64,000 nucleotides of DNA, taken from JAKACA01 sp050010115 (lineage in GTDB: Bacteria; Actinomycetota; Acidimicrobiia; Acidimicrobiales; Bog-793). Each line of letters starts with the position of its first letter. Position 1 is the stretch's first letter. Of this stretch, positions 36,029 to 44,719 are shown in pieces. Below the pieces are notes generated by a model. The model was not told where the DNA came from. It made no database searches and worked only from the letters and a program-made list of their open reading frames with translations. The DNA lies in the NCBI GenBank assembly GCA_050010115.1, contig JBEKLQ010000005.1, positions 15,615-79,614 on the forward strand. Direction: 5' to 3'. The translations under genes and the position numbers were made by a program.

Positions 36029-36763
36029 CTACAAGTCGTCGATGCGGTGAAAGGCCTCGCCGTCGGCGAAGCCGGCGAGCGCTCCGTGCTCACTCAGCTC
36101 GTCATCGAGTCGCCGCCTGAAATCGGCGACTTCCGGGTGCTCCGGGTCGGGTACAGGGGTCGAGATCCCCATCGTCGAGCGGAACTGGCTGCGATGCTCG
36201 AGGAGCGCCGCAGCCTTCGCAGTGCCGAAGCCGGTCGCGTCCTCGACGTGGTTCACCTCGTCGGCTTCGAACAACAGCAATGATGACGGCCGGTGCGGCG
36301 GTGCGTCGAGCTCGGGGAAGAACAGCGGGTCGCGCGCCGCGACAATACCGTCGGTGACGAGCCATCCAGCGTTGCGGTGGTCGGGATGGATCCGGTAGCG
36401 CTTCCACGGGTCATGGCCGAGCATCACGTCCGGCTTGATGCGCCGGATCCACGCCGCAATCTCCCACCGCTGGCGTAGGCCGGCTTCGAGCTCACCGTCG
36501 GGCCAACTGAGCAGTACGACCTGCGCTGCGGAGTCGAGTGCCCGTGCGGCAGCTCGCTGCTCCCGCTGCCGCGTCACCACGAGGCCAGCGGCATCGGACT
36601 CGGGATCCCAAGTGCCCTTCGAGCCATCGGTGCAAACCAACAGCGAGATCGCGCAGCCGGCCGCGGCCCACTTGGCGAGCGTGGCGCCGCAGCCGAATTC
36701 GATGTCGTCGGGATGTGCCCCGACGGCAAGCGCTCGCCGGGGGACTTCCAGATTCGAGTCCAT
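36029..36763 (-). CDS. PIG-L family deacetylase
   Basis: 244-residue zinc-dependent N-acetylglucosaminyl deacetylase-type enzyme: AVGAHPDDIEFGCGATLA (metal and catalytic Asp) and the third ligand in RIHPDHRNAG. Relatives include MshB of mycothiol synthesis and GlcNAc-PI deacetylases; the sequence alone does not decide which substrate it takes. Located 9 nt after the CofC/FbiD gene, same strand. Confidence 0.88.
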   Translation of the reverse strand: MDSNLEVPRRALAVGAHPDDIEFGCGATLAKWAAAGCAISLLVCTDGSKGTWDPESDAAGLVVTRQREQRAAARALDSAAQVVLLSWPDGELEAGLRQRWEIAAWIRRIKPDVMLGHDPWKRYRIHPDHRNAGWLVTDGIVAARDPLFFPELDAPPHRPSSLLLFEADEVNHVEDATGFGTAKAAALLEHRSQFRSTMGISTPVPDPEHPEVADFRRRLDDELSEHGALAGFADGEAFHRIDDL

Positions 36764-36772
36764 CGACTGAAG

Positions 36773-37396
36773 TTAGTTCGCTTCGGCGCCCGGCAGCCCT
36801 GGGGATGAGCGGGGCGCGCCCACCGGTGCCGGCGGCGCCGGAACGATCGCCAACCGGACGAGGTCTTCCGGCACGTCGATATCGGCGGCAAAGCGATCAT
36901 CGTGAACCACCGTGCACGTCAGCCCGAGCCGCGCAGCCTCGGCGCGGTGGCGCGAGAACGAGCCGGGGCCGTAGGCGAAGCGGAAACCCACACCGGCCGG
37001 CACCACGGCGACATTCGTCCCATCGCCCCGGAGATCCGGGATCAACGTGACCTCGCCGTCGTCGCCGAGCGCATCGAGCGCGCCCGCGTTCGGCAGATCG
37101 GCGTGGGCGACGACCACGAGGTCGACCCCGTAGGCAGCAAGCGATGCGACTCCGGCCTGCACGGCGCCGGACAACCCGAGCCCTGGCGTCCAGATGACCT
37201 CGGCGCCATGACGGCGGGCAAACGAGGCGACCTCGGGGTCGTCGCAGACGACATAACGCGGCAGGGCCCCCGCGGCATCGAGGACGCCCGCCGCGAGCCG
37301 ACGAGCGAGTTCGGCGCGCTCGCCTGCGTCGAGCACGGGTGCCAAGCGCAGCTTTGCGACCGTAAACGACTTGATCGGGACCACGAGCGCCCGCAC
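36773..37396 (-). CDS. cofC: phospho(enol)pyruvate/2-phospholactate guanylyltransferase
   Basis: 207-residue enzyme of coenzyme F420 synthesis (CofC in archaea, FbiD in actinobacteria), which joins GMP to phosphoenolpyruvate or 2-phospholactate. Visible motifs: ALVVPIKSFTVAKLRL, VVVAHADLPNAG, DGTNVAVVPAG and FAYGPGSFSRH. Implies F420-dependent redox chemistry. Pairs with the PIG-L gene downstream. Confidence 0.88.
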   Translation of the reverse strand: MRALVVPIKSFTVAKLRLAPVLDAGERAELARRLAAGVLDAAGALPRYVVCDDPEVASFARRHGAEVIWTPGLGLSGAVQAGVASLAAYGVDLVVVAHADLPNAGALDALGDDGEVTLIPDLRGDGTNVAVVPAGVGFRFAYGPGSFSRHRAEAARLGLTCTVVHDDRFAADIDVPEDLVRLAIVPAPPAPVGAPRSSPGLPGAEAN

Positions 37397-37425
37397 GTGG
37401 CGAGTCTACGGAGACCGGACCCAGG

Positions 37426-37431
37426 TAGCGT
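37426..37431 (+). promoter_or_regulatory. putative leaderless -10 box before cyclase leader
   Basis: TAGCGT (TAnnnT) lies 7 nt before the ATG at 37439, the leaderless spacing also seen at other genes in the window. Confidence 0.35.
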
Positions 37432-37438
37432 TGGGGCC

Positions 37439-37459
37439 ATGAAGCCGGGTCGATGGTGA
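37439..37459 (+). CDS. 6-codon minigene overlapping the cyclase start
   Basis: ATG at 37439 encodes MKPGRW and stops at TGA 37457-37459, whose last base is the A of the cyclase ATG (TGATG). Together with the -10 box upstream this suggests a leaderless start followed by termination-reinitiation on the cyclase gene. Speculative. Confidence 0.3.
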   Translation: MKPGRW

Positions 37460-38886
37460 TGGGTCGCGGACCTGGCGAAGCACCAGAGGCCAGGGTCGAG
37501 ATCCTCGCAGGCCTGACGGCTTTGTTACTCGCCCGAGGAGTTCCCGCCACTGAGATCGAGGCGGCAACTGCCGAAGACCGGATCGACCTGCTCGTGATCG
37601 ACCGGTTGCTGCTACCACCGTCCACGCCTCGCACCGGCTACGAAGTGGTCGAGAACGTCGGGGTCCCGCTGCCGCAGGCGGATCGGTTGTGGAGGGCGTT
37701 GGGCTTCGCCGATGTGCGCGGGCAGCCGACGTTCAATGATGACGACGTCGAAGCGTTGCGGACGATCCAAGGCCTTGTGGAACTTGGCATCTCCAGCCCG
37801 GAAACCTCCGTCCAGGTCACCAGGGTGCTCGGTTCGTCGATGGCCCGCCTGTCCGATGCGCTGGTCTCCGCCGCGGACGCGTCCGCTCAGCATGAGGGCA
37901 CGCCGGAGTGGGACGAGACCCCTGAGGACGACGGCCTCCGGCTAGCACAAGTCCTCGCGTTCTCGGCGGAAGTCGTCCTCCCGAGCATGGAGAAGCTCAT
38001 CATCTATGCCTGGAGGCGCCACATCCAGGCTGCTGCCCGGCGCCGGGCGTCGCTCCGGCGCGCCGGGGCCGTGCACAGCCCGATGTTGACGGACCTGACG
38101 GTGGGTTTCGCCGACATGGTCGGTTTCACCGCCTTGAGCTCTCAGCTCAACGCGACAGCATTGGCGCGGGTCGTGGACCGCTTCGAAGAGCTTGCGCACT
38201 CGATCGTCGTCGAAGGTGGCGGCAGGGCGGTCAAGATGATCGGCGACGAAGTGATGTTCGTAACGACCGGGCCCCTGGCGGCAGTCGGCATCGCCCTCAA
38301 CCTCGTCGATGCCTACGCCGACGACGACCTGCTTTCCGACGTTCGCGTCGGCATCGCCACCGGGCCTGTCCTGCAGCGGGAAGGGGACTTCTTCGGTGCG
38401 GTGGTGAACCGGGCGAGCCGTATCGTCAACATCGCCGATGCCGGGACGATCCTCGTGAGCGAGGAGGTCCGCGACGGCATCGTGGTGGCGGTCGAACGTC
38501 GAGCTGCGGTGGAGACGTCGACGCCGGCGGCCGTCGATCCGTGTGATCTCCCGAGCGAGGCAGGCGATGCCGCGCGGCTTGCCACCGAGCTCGTCCTGGA
38601 GCCACTCAAGCCCCGGGTGCTGAAGGACATCGGACGCGTCGCGCTGTGGTCGGTCTCCAGGGCCGACCGGGACCAGGTGTCCGAGGAGCGGCGTTCCGGG
38701 ATCCGGTGGCGCCGCTTGTCGTCCATCTCGGCTGAGCTCGAGACGCTGCGGCAACGCGGAGAGCAGGCGATCGAGTCATTGATCACGCCTCGAACCGCTG
38801 CGGCTGCGGACGCATCGGAGGCGCCTGGCTCTGCCCAAACCGCCGATCAGGCCGCGAGGATCCTCCCGCAGGGCTCGGCGTCGTAA
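37459..38886 (+). CDS. class III adenylate/guanylate cyclase with N-terminal regulatory domain
   Basis: About 475 residues (ATG 37459; an ATG at 37453 is also in frame). The N-terminal ~200 residues are helical, like the autoinhibitory pH-sensing domain of mycobacterial Rv1264. The cyclase domain carries the metal Asp in TVGFADMVGFTALSSQL, the second in VKMIGDEVMFV, and GIATGPVLQREGDFFGAVVN with the transition-state Asn/Arg. There are no membrane helices, so the enzyme is cytosolic. Its 3' end overlaps the convergent regulator gene by 40 bp. Confidence 0.88.
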   Translation: MGRGPGEAPEARVEILAGLTALLLARGVPATEIEAATAEDRIDLLVIDRLLLPPSTPRTGYEVVENVGVPLPQADRLWRALGFADVRGQPTFNDDDVEALRTIQGLVELGISSPETSVQVTRVLGSSMARLSDALVSAADASAQHEGTPEWDETPEDDGLRLAQVLAFSAEVVLPSMEKLIIYAWRRHIQAAARRRASLRRAGAVHSPMLTDLTVGFADMVGFTALSSQLNATALARVVDRFEELAHSIVVEGGGRAVKMIGDEVMFVTTGPLAAVGIALNLVDAYADDDLLSDVRVGIATGPVLQREGDFFGAVVNRASRIVNIADAGTILVSEEVRDGIVVAVERRAAVETSTPAAVDPCDLPSEAGDAARLATELVLEPLKPRVLKDIGRVALWSVSRADRDQVSEERRSGIRWRRLSSISAELETLRQRGEQAIESLITPRTAAAADASEAPGSAQTADQAARILPQGSAS

Positions 38887-40055
38887 CCCCGCAGGGCTCC
38901 CAGTTGCCGGGGGAGCTCACGCCCGGCGAGCACGTCCAGGAGCGCTCGCACCTCGATGCCTCCCATGAGGGACCGGGGGATGTGCAGCTCGGAGATCTCC
39001 TTCTGCCAGGCGATGAAGTCGAGCCCGTAGGCCAAAGCGGCCGGCTCGGTCGTCACGCCGGCGTCGGCAAGGCCGGCGTGGATGGCGGAGGCTACGAGCA
39101 AGTGGGCCGTGGCAGCGGTTTCGTAGCCGGCGACGAGGTGGGGCTCGATGTTGAGGCGCTCGAGCTCGGCATCGAGAAGGCGACGAGCCTCCGATCCGCG
39201 CTCACGGTTGGCGATGCGCAGCTCGAGCCGGACCAGGTCGGAAAGCCCGCTCACACGTCCTCGGTGCTGCGGGGCGATCGCCAGACCTTCCCGCCAGGAC
39301 GCGAAACCCACCACCTCCACTCCCGACCGATGCCTCACCTTGACGTCGACGCCGCGGTGGGCTGCGGCTGCATGCACGGCGCCGGACTCGAGCAGGTCGA
39401 GAGCGAGGGCATTGCCGCACGGCCACCATGCCAGGCCGACGGTGGGGTCGTGGCGGTAGAGAGGACCTTGCAGGAGGGCGAGCGCCGGATCGCATCCTGC
39501 GATTGCGAGCGTCGGGCCGGAATCGGCGATGCGAACTGCTTCGACCGATCCGTGACGGCCACGGCTCTGGCCAGCCCGGGTCGCCGTCACGACCCCGGCG
39601 GGCGTGGCCCGACCCGCCGGCGTGAGCGCGTTCGCGGCCTCCTCACCGTTCTCCCCACCGTTCTCCCCGCCATGCACGACGCCGAGCGCGGGGACGAAGC
39701 CCGGCACGAGTGACCCGTCGCCGGTGAGAGGAAACGCGATCGTCTCACCAGCGACTTCACTTATCAAGAGCCGCCAGCCCGGCTCCTCCCCTTGCGGCTT
39801 CGGCGACCGGACGGCGAGGCGGGCGACGACCGGAAGGGGATCAAGTGGCGAGCCGAACAGCTCCTCGACCGACGAGCCGAGCGCGCGTGAGACCGCAAGA
39901 GCGACATCGAGTGAGGGCGACCATCGGGCTGATTCGATGCCGGAGATCGCTTGGCGGGTGACTCCTGCTGAGCGAGCGAGGTCTCCCTGCGAGAAGCCGC
40001 GTGCGAGCCTGGTCAACCTCAACCGGTCGTCAGGGTGGCGGCGCGAATCTGGCAA
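38847..40055 (-). CDS. HTH-periplasmic-binding-like regulator of molybdate/tungstate uptake
   Basis: About 402 residues. The N-terminal XRE helix-turn-helix (FSQGDLARSAGVTRQAISGIE) is followed, after a variable linker, by a PBP-like domain (PF12727 type; ALALLQGPLYRHDP, GLAIAPQHRGRV, VAGYETAATAHLL, YGLDFIAWQKE) related to molybdate-binding proteins. It would sense the oxyanion directly and control the adjacent ABC operon. The TTG start at 40055 has GGAAGG 8 nt upstream; an ATG at 40082 would overlap modC. Last gene of the operon. Confidence 0.82.
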   Translation of the reverse strand: MPDSRRHPDDRLRLTRLARGFSQGDLARSAGVTRQAISGIESARWSPSLDVALAVSRALGSSVEELFGSPLDPLPVVARLAVRSPKPQGEEPGWRLLISEVAGETIAFPLTGDGSLVPGFVPALGVVHGGENGGENGEEAANALTPAGRATPAGVVTATRAGQSRGRHGSVEAVRIADSGPTLAIAGCDPALALLQGPLYRHDPTVGLAWWPCGNALALDLLESGAVHAAAAHRGVDVKVRHRSGVEVVGFASWREGLAIAPQHRGRVSGLSDLVRLELRIANRERGSEARRLLDAELERLNIEPHLVAGYETAATAHLLVASAIHAGLADAGVTTEPAALAYGLDFIAWQKEISELHIPRSLMGGIEVRALLDVLAGRELPRQLGALRGYDAEPCGRILAA

Positions 40056-40059
40056 TGGA

Positions 40060-41136
40060 TCATCCTTCCTCGTCCCCCTCAACAGCCACCCTAGCCACGA
40101 GCGGCGGCTCAGTTGCCGTCACCTCCAACCGGCTGCCGACCGCCGGCGGGCAGTCCACGTTGACCTGGATCGGGCTTAGCGTTGCCAGGCTGGAGGGGTC
40201 GTTCACCTGGACTTCGCAGGCGAATCGCGCACCGAATGCTCTCACCGCGGTCACGATGCCGTGCACGACGATGCCCCGCTCCGGGTAGGCGCCGGCGGCG
40301 AACCGGTCCGGGTGGAATGCTCTGAGGTACTGCTCGTCGTGGTCGCTGAAGCAGGTGTAGCCGAACAGTTCGGCCACCCGTCGGTTCGCCGGCGCCCGGG
40401 CGATCTCGGCGGCGTCACCGATCTGCAGGATCCGCCCGCCATCCATGACCCCGATGCGGTCGCCGAAGGCCTGCGCTTCGCCGAGGTCGTGGGTGACGAG
40501 CACGGACACGGCGCCATTGCGACGGGTGACATCGATCGCCAGGTCACGAAGGTCACCGCGGGACGTCACATCGACGGCTGAGAAGGGCTCGTCGAGCAAC
40601 AAAGCCTTGAACGGCCTCGCGAGGGCACGGGCGAGTGCCGCACGCTGGCGTTGCCCTCCTGACAGGGCTTCCGGAACTGCCTGCCGAAGGTCGCTTAGGC
40701 CGACCCGGTCCAACAGCTCGGCAAAGGAGCCGTCGCTGTGGTCCGGCCTCGGGCGACCCAGCCCGTAGCCGACGTTCTCGATGACGCTCAGGTGAGGGAA
40801 CAAAGTGGTGGGCTGGCGTACGGCGGCGACGCCTCGGTGTCGGAAGGGGACCGGCGGCTCGCTGCGTCGTCGTCCGGCTCGATCGCCGCGGGGGTAGAGA
40901 GCCCGCCAGGTCGCCGGCGGGGCGTTGACGACCTTGCGATCCAGGCGTACCTCACCGCTCGAGATCGGTGTCGTGCCGGCGATCGCCTCCACGAGCGTCG
41001 TCTTGCCGGCACCGGACGTCCCGAACAGCGCCAGACGCTTGCCTGGCGCAAGCGACACCCGCGCGACGACGTCGAACGTTCGGCGGGCGACGGTGACGTC
41101 GGCCTCCAACAGCGCTGGTGTCATGGTCTTGGTCAC
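40060..41136 (-). CDS. molybdate/tungstate ABC transporter ATPase
   Basis: About 358 residues from the GTG at 41136, 2 nt after the permease stop. Walker A FGTSGAGKTTLVEA, Q-loop AVRQPTTLFPHLSV, signature LSGGQRQRAALARAL, Walker B ALLLDEPFSAVD and switch VTHDLGEAQAF are intact. A C-terminal TOBE-like oxyanion domain follows (about 285-355). Unusual: roughly 15 extra Arg/Pro-rich residues lie just before the Q-loop. ModC/WtpC-type. Confidence 0.88.
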   Translation of the reverse strand: MTKTMTPALLEADVTVARRTFDVVARVSLAPGKRLALFGTSGAGKTTLVEAIAGTTPISSGEVRLDRKVVNAPPATWRALYPRGDRAGRRRSEPPVPFRHRGVAAVRQPTTLFPHLSVIENVGYGLGRPRPDHSDGSFAELLDRVGLSDLRQAVPEALSGGQRQRAALARALARPFKALLLDEPFSAVDVTSRGDLRDLAIDVTRRNGAVSVLVTHDLGEAQAFGDRIGVMDGGRILQIGDAAEIARAPANRRVAELFGYTCFSDHDEQYLRAFHPDRFAAGAYPERGIVVHGIVTAVRAFGARFACEVQVNDPSSLATLSPIQVNVDCPPAVGSRLEVTATEPPLVARVAVEGDEEG

Positions 41137-41138
41137 GG

Positions 41139-41984
41139 TCAGCCCACTGGCTCCGCCAGTGCTGCCGCGGCCGCAAACTCTCGACGGGTGCCCCGGGCGC
41201 GGGCGCTCCACATCAACCCGATCAAGGGCAGCGGCAGGGCCGCCACGATCAGAAGGAGAGCGAACGGCAGCGCGCCACTCAGCCCGTTCTCGATGAAGCT
41301 CGTGTCGATCCTGATCGGCAGCCCGGCGGGGTTGTAGGCGACGATCAGGACCGCTCCGAAGGCGCCCATGGCGCGAGCCCAGGCGATCGCCAGGCCGGCT
41401 GCGAGCCCGGGCGCCGCCAGCGGGAGCGTGACCTTCCGGAACGCCGTGAGCTGGCGATGGCCGAGTAACTGGGCATCCTGCTCGAGGCGTGGGTCGACCG
41501 TGGACAGGGCAGCTGCTGCCGAGATGATGTAGTAGGGCGCTGCCTCGTAGAACTCGGCCACCACGAGGGCGAAGAACGTGTTCACGCCGAAGACGTTCGG
41601 ATCAACGCCCGACACCACCCGGCCGACCGGGCCGGCTTGGCCGATCAGGAAGATCAACAGCAACCCGATCACGAGCGGCGGCATGAGGAGAGGCATCACG
41701 ATTCCGGCCTCCACGATGCGCGGTGCCGGGAGCCGGTGCCGGGCGAGCAGGTACGCCAGCGGCGTGCCGAGGATCACCATGCACGCGAGAGCGATCGCGC
41801 TTGCCTCGAGGGACGTCCACAGCGGCCCGAGCGCGCCCGGTTGGTCGAGGGTCACCCGAACCTGGTGCGGGGAGATCTGTGTGAGGAGCACGCCGAGCGG
41901 CCCGAGGAGCACCACCCAGACGAGCACCGATGCCGACACGGCTGCCGTTGTCGGGAGCCGCCCGATCGCTCGTTGCATCGACAT
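41139..41984 (-). CDS. molybdate/tungstate ABC transporter permease
   Basis: 281-residue inner-membrane permease with about six helices. The EAA loop that contacts the ATPase is STVDPRLEQDAQLLGHRQL, followed by KVTLPLAAPGLAAGLAIAWA. ModB/WtpB/CysT-type. It lies between the binding-protein gene (141-nt gap with a tandem repeat) and the ATPase gene. Confidence 0.88.
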   Translation of the reverse strand: MSMQRAIGRLPTTAAVSASVLVWVVLLGPLGVLLTQISPHQVRVTLDQPGALGPLWTSLEASAIALACMVILGTPLAYLLARHRLPAPRIVEAGIVMPLLMPPLVIGLLLIFLIGQAGPVGRVVSGVDPNVFGVNTFFALVVAEFYEAAPYYIISAAAALSTVDPRLEQDAQLLGHRQLTAFRKVTLPLAAPGLAAGLAIAWARAMGAFGAVLIVAYNPAGLPIRIDTSFIENGLSGALPFALLLIVAALPLPLIGLMWSARARGTRREFAAAAALAEPVG

Positions 41985-42056
41985 TGCGACCGGTCTATCG
42001 GTTCATCGGTCGGCCCACGTACCGATTTGGGTGGCTAGCGGTCGCAGCGGCCACGG

Positions 42057-42122
42057 CCGGTGCCCGGTTGCCGGTGCCCGGTTGCCGGTGCCCGGTTGCC
42101 GGTGCCCGGTTGTCGGTGCCCG
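42057..42122 (+). repeat. 14-bp tandem repeat between substrate-binding and permease genes
   Basis: Four exact copies of CCGGTGCCCGGTTG (42057, 42071, 42085, 42099) plus a partial fifth (TCGGTGCCCG). It begins 4 nt after the binding-protein stop on the minus strand. Repeats may stall or terminate transcription and lower expression of the permease relative to the binding protein. Confidence 0.9.
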
Positions 42123-42125
42123 CCA

Positions 42126-43217
42126 TCACGACGTGGAGATCGTCCCGTGCAGCGCGTTGAACAGCGACAGCACAGAAGTTGGGAGCGCCTGCGACTTGGT
42201 CGCCCCGGTAGTCAGCTTCAACACCGGAGGCACGAGCGTGTAGCCCGCCTTGGCGAGGACCGCCCGCCCGCCCGCCGACAGCAGGTAGGCCACGAACGCC
42301 TGGTCGGCCGTGGCGTCAACTGCTGACACCGACTTGCCCTTCGCCGGGGCGACCAGGGTCACGTCGAGGTTGATGAGCTCGCCGGTTACCGCCTCGCCGG
42401 CCACGCTGATACTGGCTGTGGCGTAGGTCGACAAGTCGGCCGGGTCGGCGAAGTCGAGGCCCGCGGGCAGCGTGATGTAGTCGAGGCCGTACTGCTGTGC
42501 CTCGGGGAGGTAATCGCTCCCTGCGTCGACGACGCCCGTCTGGATGTCGACGGGCAGGGCATCCTCATCGAGCATCTGCGAGCTCGAGCCGTACGGGCTC
42601 GACTTCGTGATGCCCAGGATCTTTGTCGTGAGGCCGGCGGGGAGGTTGAGCTCTCGCTGGGCGAGTTGCATCATCAGCAGGAAGAACTCACCTTGCGGGT
42701 CCTGCGTCGGATCGGTTCTGCCCAGCCGGAAACCGGACGTGTCGAGCAACGTGAACAGGCTGGACAGCGGCTTGGCGCCGGATCTGATTGCGTTGAGCTG
42801 CGTGAAGTACCGGCTCTTCGGCGAATAGGCCACCACCAGCGGGTCGGTCGCCAGTGCCAGGGCGAACTTGGCGTGGCTCGGCCAGAGCTCCTTGATCGCC
42901 TTCGCTCCGACGGAGAGGAACACGCCTGGAGAGATCTCGCCCGAGAGGATCTCTTGCGCAAGAGCCAGCGAGCCTGCTCCCGGCGGGCCACCGAAGTGAT
43001 CTCCCGTCGCCTTTTGGAACGCCGGTCCGAGCGTGTCGTTGTAGAGCTTCACCAACGAGCCCGCGTATGCAACGTCAGCCGTTCCATGGGGAGTGGTCGA
43101 GCCGGGCGCGGCCGTCGTGGGCGTCGAGGAGGACGACCCGCAGGCGGCGCATGCGATCGCCAGGGCGCAGATGGCGCCGACGACGTGGCGGTTGTGACGC
43201 AGTCGGGATGTCTGCAT
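42126..43217 (-). CDS. molybdate/tungstate-binding lipoprotein, WtpA-like
   Basis: 363 residues. A signal peptide with a lipobox-like AIACAACGSSS is followed by a Ser/Thr/Pro linker and an extracellular solute-binding domain. VAYAGSLVKLYNDTLGPAF, GPPGAGSLALAQEI and VFLSVGAKAIKELWP match the WtpA/ModA type, with oxyanion contacts expected at the AGS and GAGS serines. First gene of the operon. Transcription reads left; the regulator gene ends the operon. Confidence 0.85.
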   Translation of the reverse strand: MQTSRLRHNRHVVGAICALAIACAACGSSSSTPTTAAPGSTTPHGTADVAYAGSLVKLYNDTLGPAFQKATGDHFGGPPGAGSLALAQEILSGEISPGVFLSVGAKAIKELWPSHAKFALALATDPLVVAYSPKSRYFTQLNAIRSGAKPLSSLFTLLDTSGFRLGRTDPTQDPQGEFFLLMMQLAQRELNLPAGLTTKILGITKSSPYGSSSQMLDEDALPVDIQTGVVDAGSDYLPEAQQYGLDYITLPAGLDFADPADLSTYATASISVAGEAVTGELINLDVTLVAPAKGKSVSAVDATADQAFVAYLLSAGGRAVLAKAGYTLVPPVLKLTTGATKSQALPTSVLSLFNALHGTISTS

Positions 43218-43304
43218 GGAGCGTCACGATACTGCAATCGCAAGTAGTGCTGTCATATATCAAGTCTCGCTAGCTAACTGCCGCGGACAGTACGGTGAGG
43301 CGCG

Positions 43305-43343
43305 ATGCGTGTGGCAGTCCGTGGGGGAGCGGCGAAGTGGTGA
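43305..43343 (+). CDS. 12-codon leader ORF coupled to rnhB
   Basis: ATG 43305 encodes MRVAVRGGAAKW and its TGA (43341-43343) overlaps the rnhB GTG by GTGA. A TACGGT box lies 8 nt upstream of the ATG. It repeats the leaderless-leader arrangement of the cyclase gene; expression as a peptide is unproven. Confidence 0.3.
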   Translation: MRVAVRGGAAKW

Positions 43344-44044
43344 CCTCACCGACGATGCGGATCGAAGGCCGGTACTTTGCCGAGGGGTGCACGGCTGTTG
43401 GGGGGATCGACGAAGTGGGACGAGGCGCGTGGGCCGGGCCGGTGAGCGTCGGCGTCGTTGTCGTCACACCAGGATCCGGCCGCAAGCTCCCGAGCGGTGT
43501 CCGGGACTCCAAGCAGCTGACCCTGGTCGAGCGGGAAGCGTTGTTCGTGCCTGTCGCCCGGGCCGTGGCGAGCTGGGCAGTCGGCCACGCCAGCAACGAG
43601 GAGTGCGACGAGCTCGGGATGACGTGCGCCCAGCGCCTAGCGACTCGGCGCGCCCTCGACCAACTCGACGTGGTCCCGGACATGTTGCTGCTCGACGGCA
43701 AGTTCGACTTCCTCAACGACGGCGAGGCCGCCCTGCCGGTGCGGATGATCGTGCGCGGGGACTCGAGCTCGAAGGCGATCGCCGCAGCGTCGATCCTCGC
43801 CAAGGTCACGCGGGATCGGCTGATGGCAAAGGAGTCGGAGCACTACCCGTGGTACGGCTTCGAGCGCAACCGGGGCTACCCGTCCCCGTCGCACAAGATG
43901 GCGCTGGCAGCTTGGGGATGCACGCCGTTCCATCGCCGTAGCTGGGCGTTCGTGGAAGGACTCCTCTTCCGCCCGGCCGGCTATCACGACAGGTTCCGCC
44001 CCCTGGCAATCGATGACGAGGAGACCGGAGGTACCGGGCGATGA
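43340..44044 (+). CDS. rnhB: ribonuclease HII
   Basis: About 234 residues from the GTG at 43340 (43337 GTG or 43355 ATG are alternatives). Acidic catalytic residues: Asp-Glu in GGIDEVGRGAWAGPV, Asp in LLLDGKFDF, and Asp in RGDSSSKAIAAASILAKVTRD. It removes ribonucleotides from DNA and RNA of RNA-DNA hybrids. Overlaps the next gene by 4 nt. Confidence 0.93.
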   Translation: MTSPTMRIEGRYFAEGCTAVGGIDEVGRGAWAGPVSVGVVVVTPGSGRKLPSGVRDSKQLTLVEREALFVPVARAVASWAVGHASNEECDELGMTCAQRLATRRALDQLDVVPDMLLLDGKFDFLNDGEAALPVRMIVRGDSSSKAIAAASILAKVTRDRLMAKESEHYPWYGFERNRGYPSPSHKMALAAWGCTPFHRRSWAFVEGLLFRPAGYHDRFRPLAIDDEETGGTGR

Positions 44045-44715
44045 GCGATCTGACGGTCGATCCAAGCGAAGGTGCCGAACATAGCGGTGCTCCAGCTGAC
44101 GGTACGCCAATCAAGGATCCCGAGGCCATCTTTCAGATGCTGGCAGCCGCCGAGACCCGTCGACGACGCCAACCGGCTGCTAGTAAGCGGGCGCTCATCA
44201 TCGCGACGGTCGCGATCCCAATCGCCTTGGTGATCGGCCTCATCATCGGTGCTCACTACCTCGAGAACCTCGCCGCCACGACCACGAACGACACGGTTGG
44301 GGGGGCCCAATCCAACCTCAACAGCGCCTTGGCGGCCTCTGAGCGGTACGTGGGCTCGCATGAGACATTGGATGGTGTGACCTCGACTTCGGGCTTGTCC
44401 GCATTGGCTCCGTCACTCACGTTCCCGACCGTGTCGGGCTCGGCCACGGAGATCGCGCTCGATCTGAGGAATTCGGGAGCGCTCGTGATGACGAGCCTGC
44501 AGTCGAGCCCGGACCTGGTGTGCTTTGGCGTCGCTCAGGTGGTGGGAGCCCAGCCTTCCCCGGTGTTCAATGGGTACCCATCCACCGCCGACCCTGGCAT
44601 CTACTACTTCGAGGCTCCGACTGTGGGAGGCGAGTGCGACTCGTATACGGTCACGCCTCCGGGGGGCGGCTCGTTCGTGTCGACGACTGGGTTTCCGAGC
44701 GCGCCACTTCCGTAG
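44041..44715 (+). CDS. hypothetical single-pass membrane protein
   Basis: 224 residues: charged cytoplasmic head, one membrane helix (about 49-71) and an external Ser/Thr/Gly-rich domain with two cysteines near residues 160 and 199 that may pair. Translationally coupled to rnhB by ATGA. The shape recalls minor pilin-like or secreted anchor proteins, but no family is recognised. Confidence 0.6.
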   Translation: MSDLTVDPSEGAEHSGAPADGTPIKDPEAIFQMLAAAETRRRRQPAASKRALIIATVAIPIALVIGLIIGAHYLENLAATTTNDTVGGAQSNLNSALAASERYVGSHETLDGVTSTSGLSALAPSLTFPTVSGSATEIALDLRNSGALVMTSLQSSPDLVCFGVAQVVGAQPSPVFNGYPSTADPGIYYFEAPTVGGECDSYTVTPPGGGSFVSTTGFPSAPLP

Positions 44716-44719
44716 CGGC

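Noticed and set aside
42057..42122. Possible CRISPR array
   Set aside because: Units are contiguous 14-mers with no spacers.
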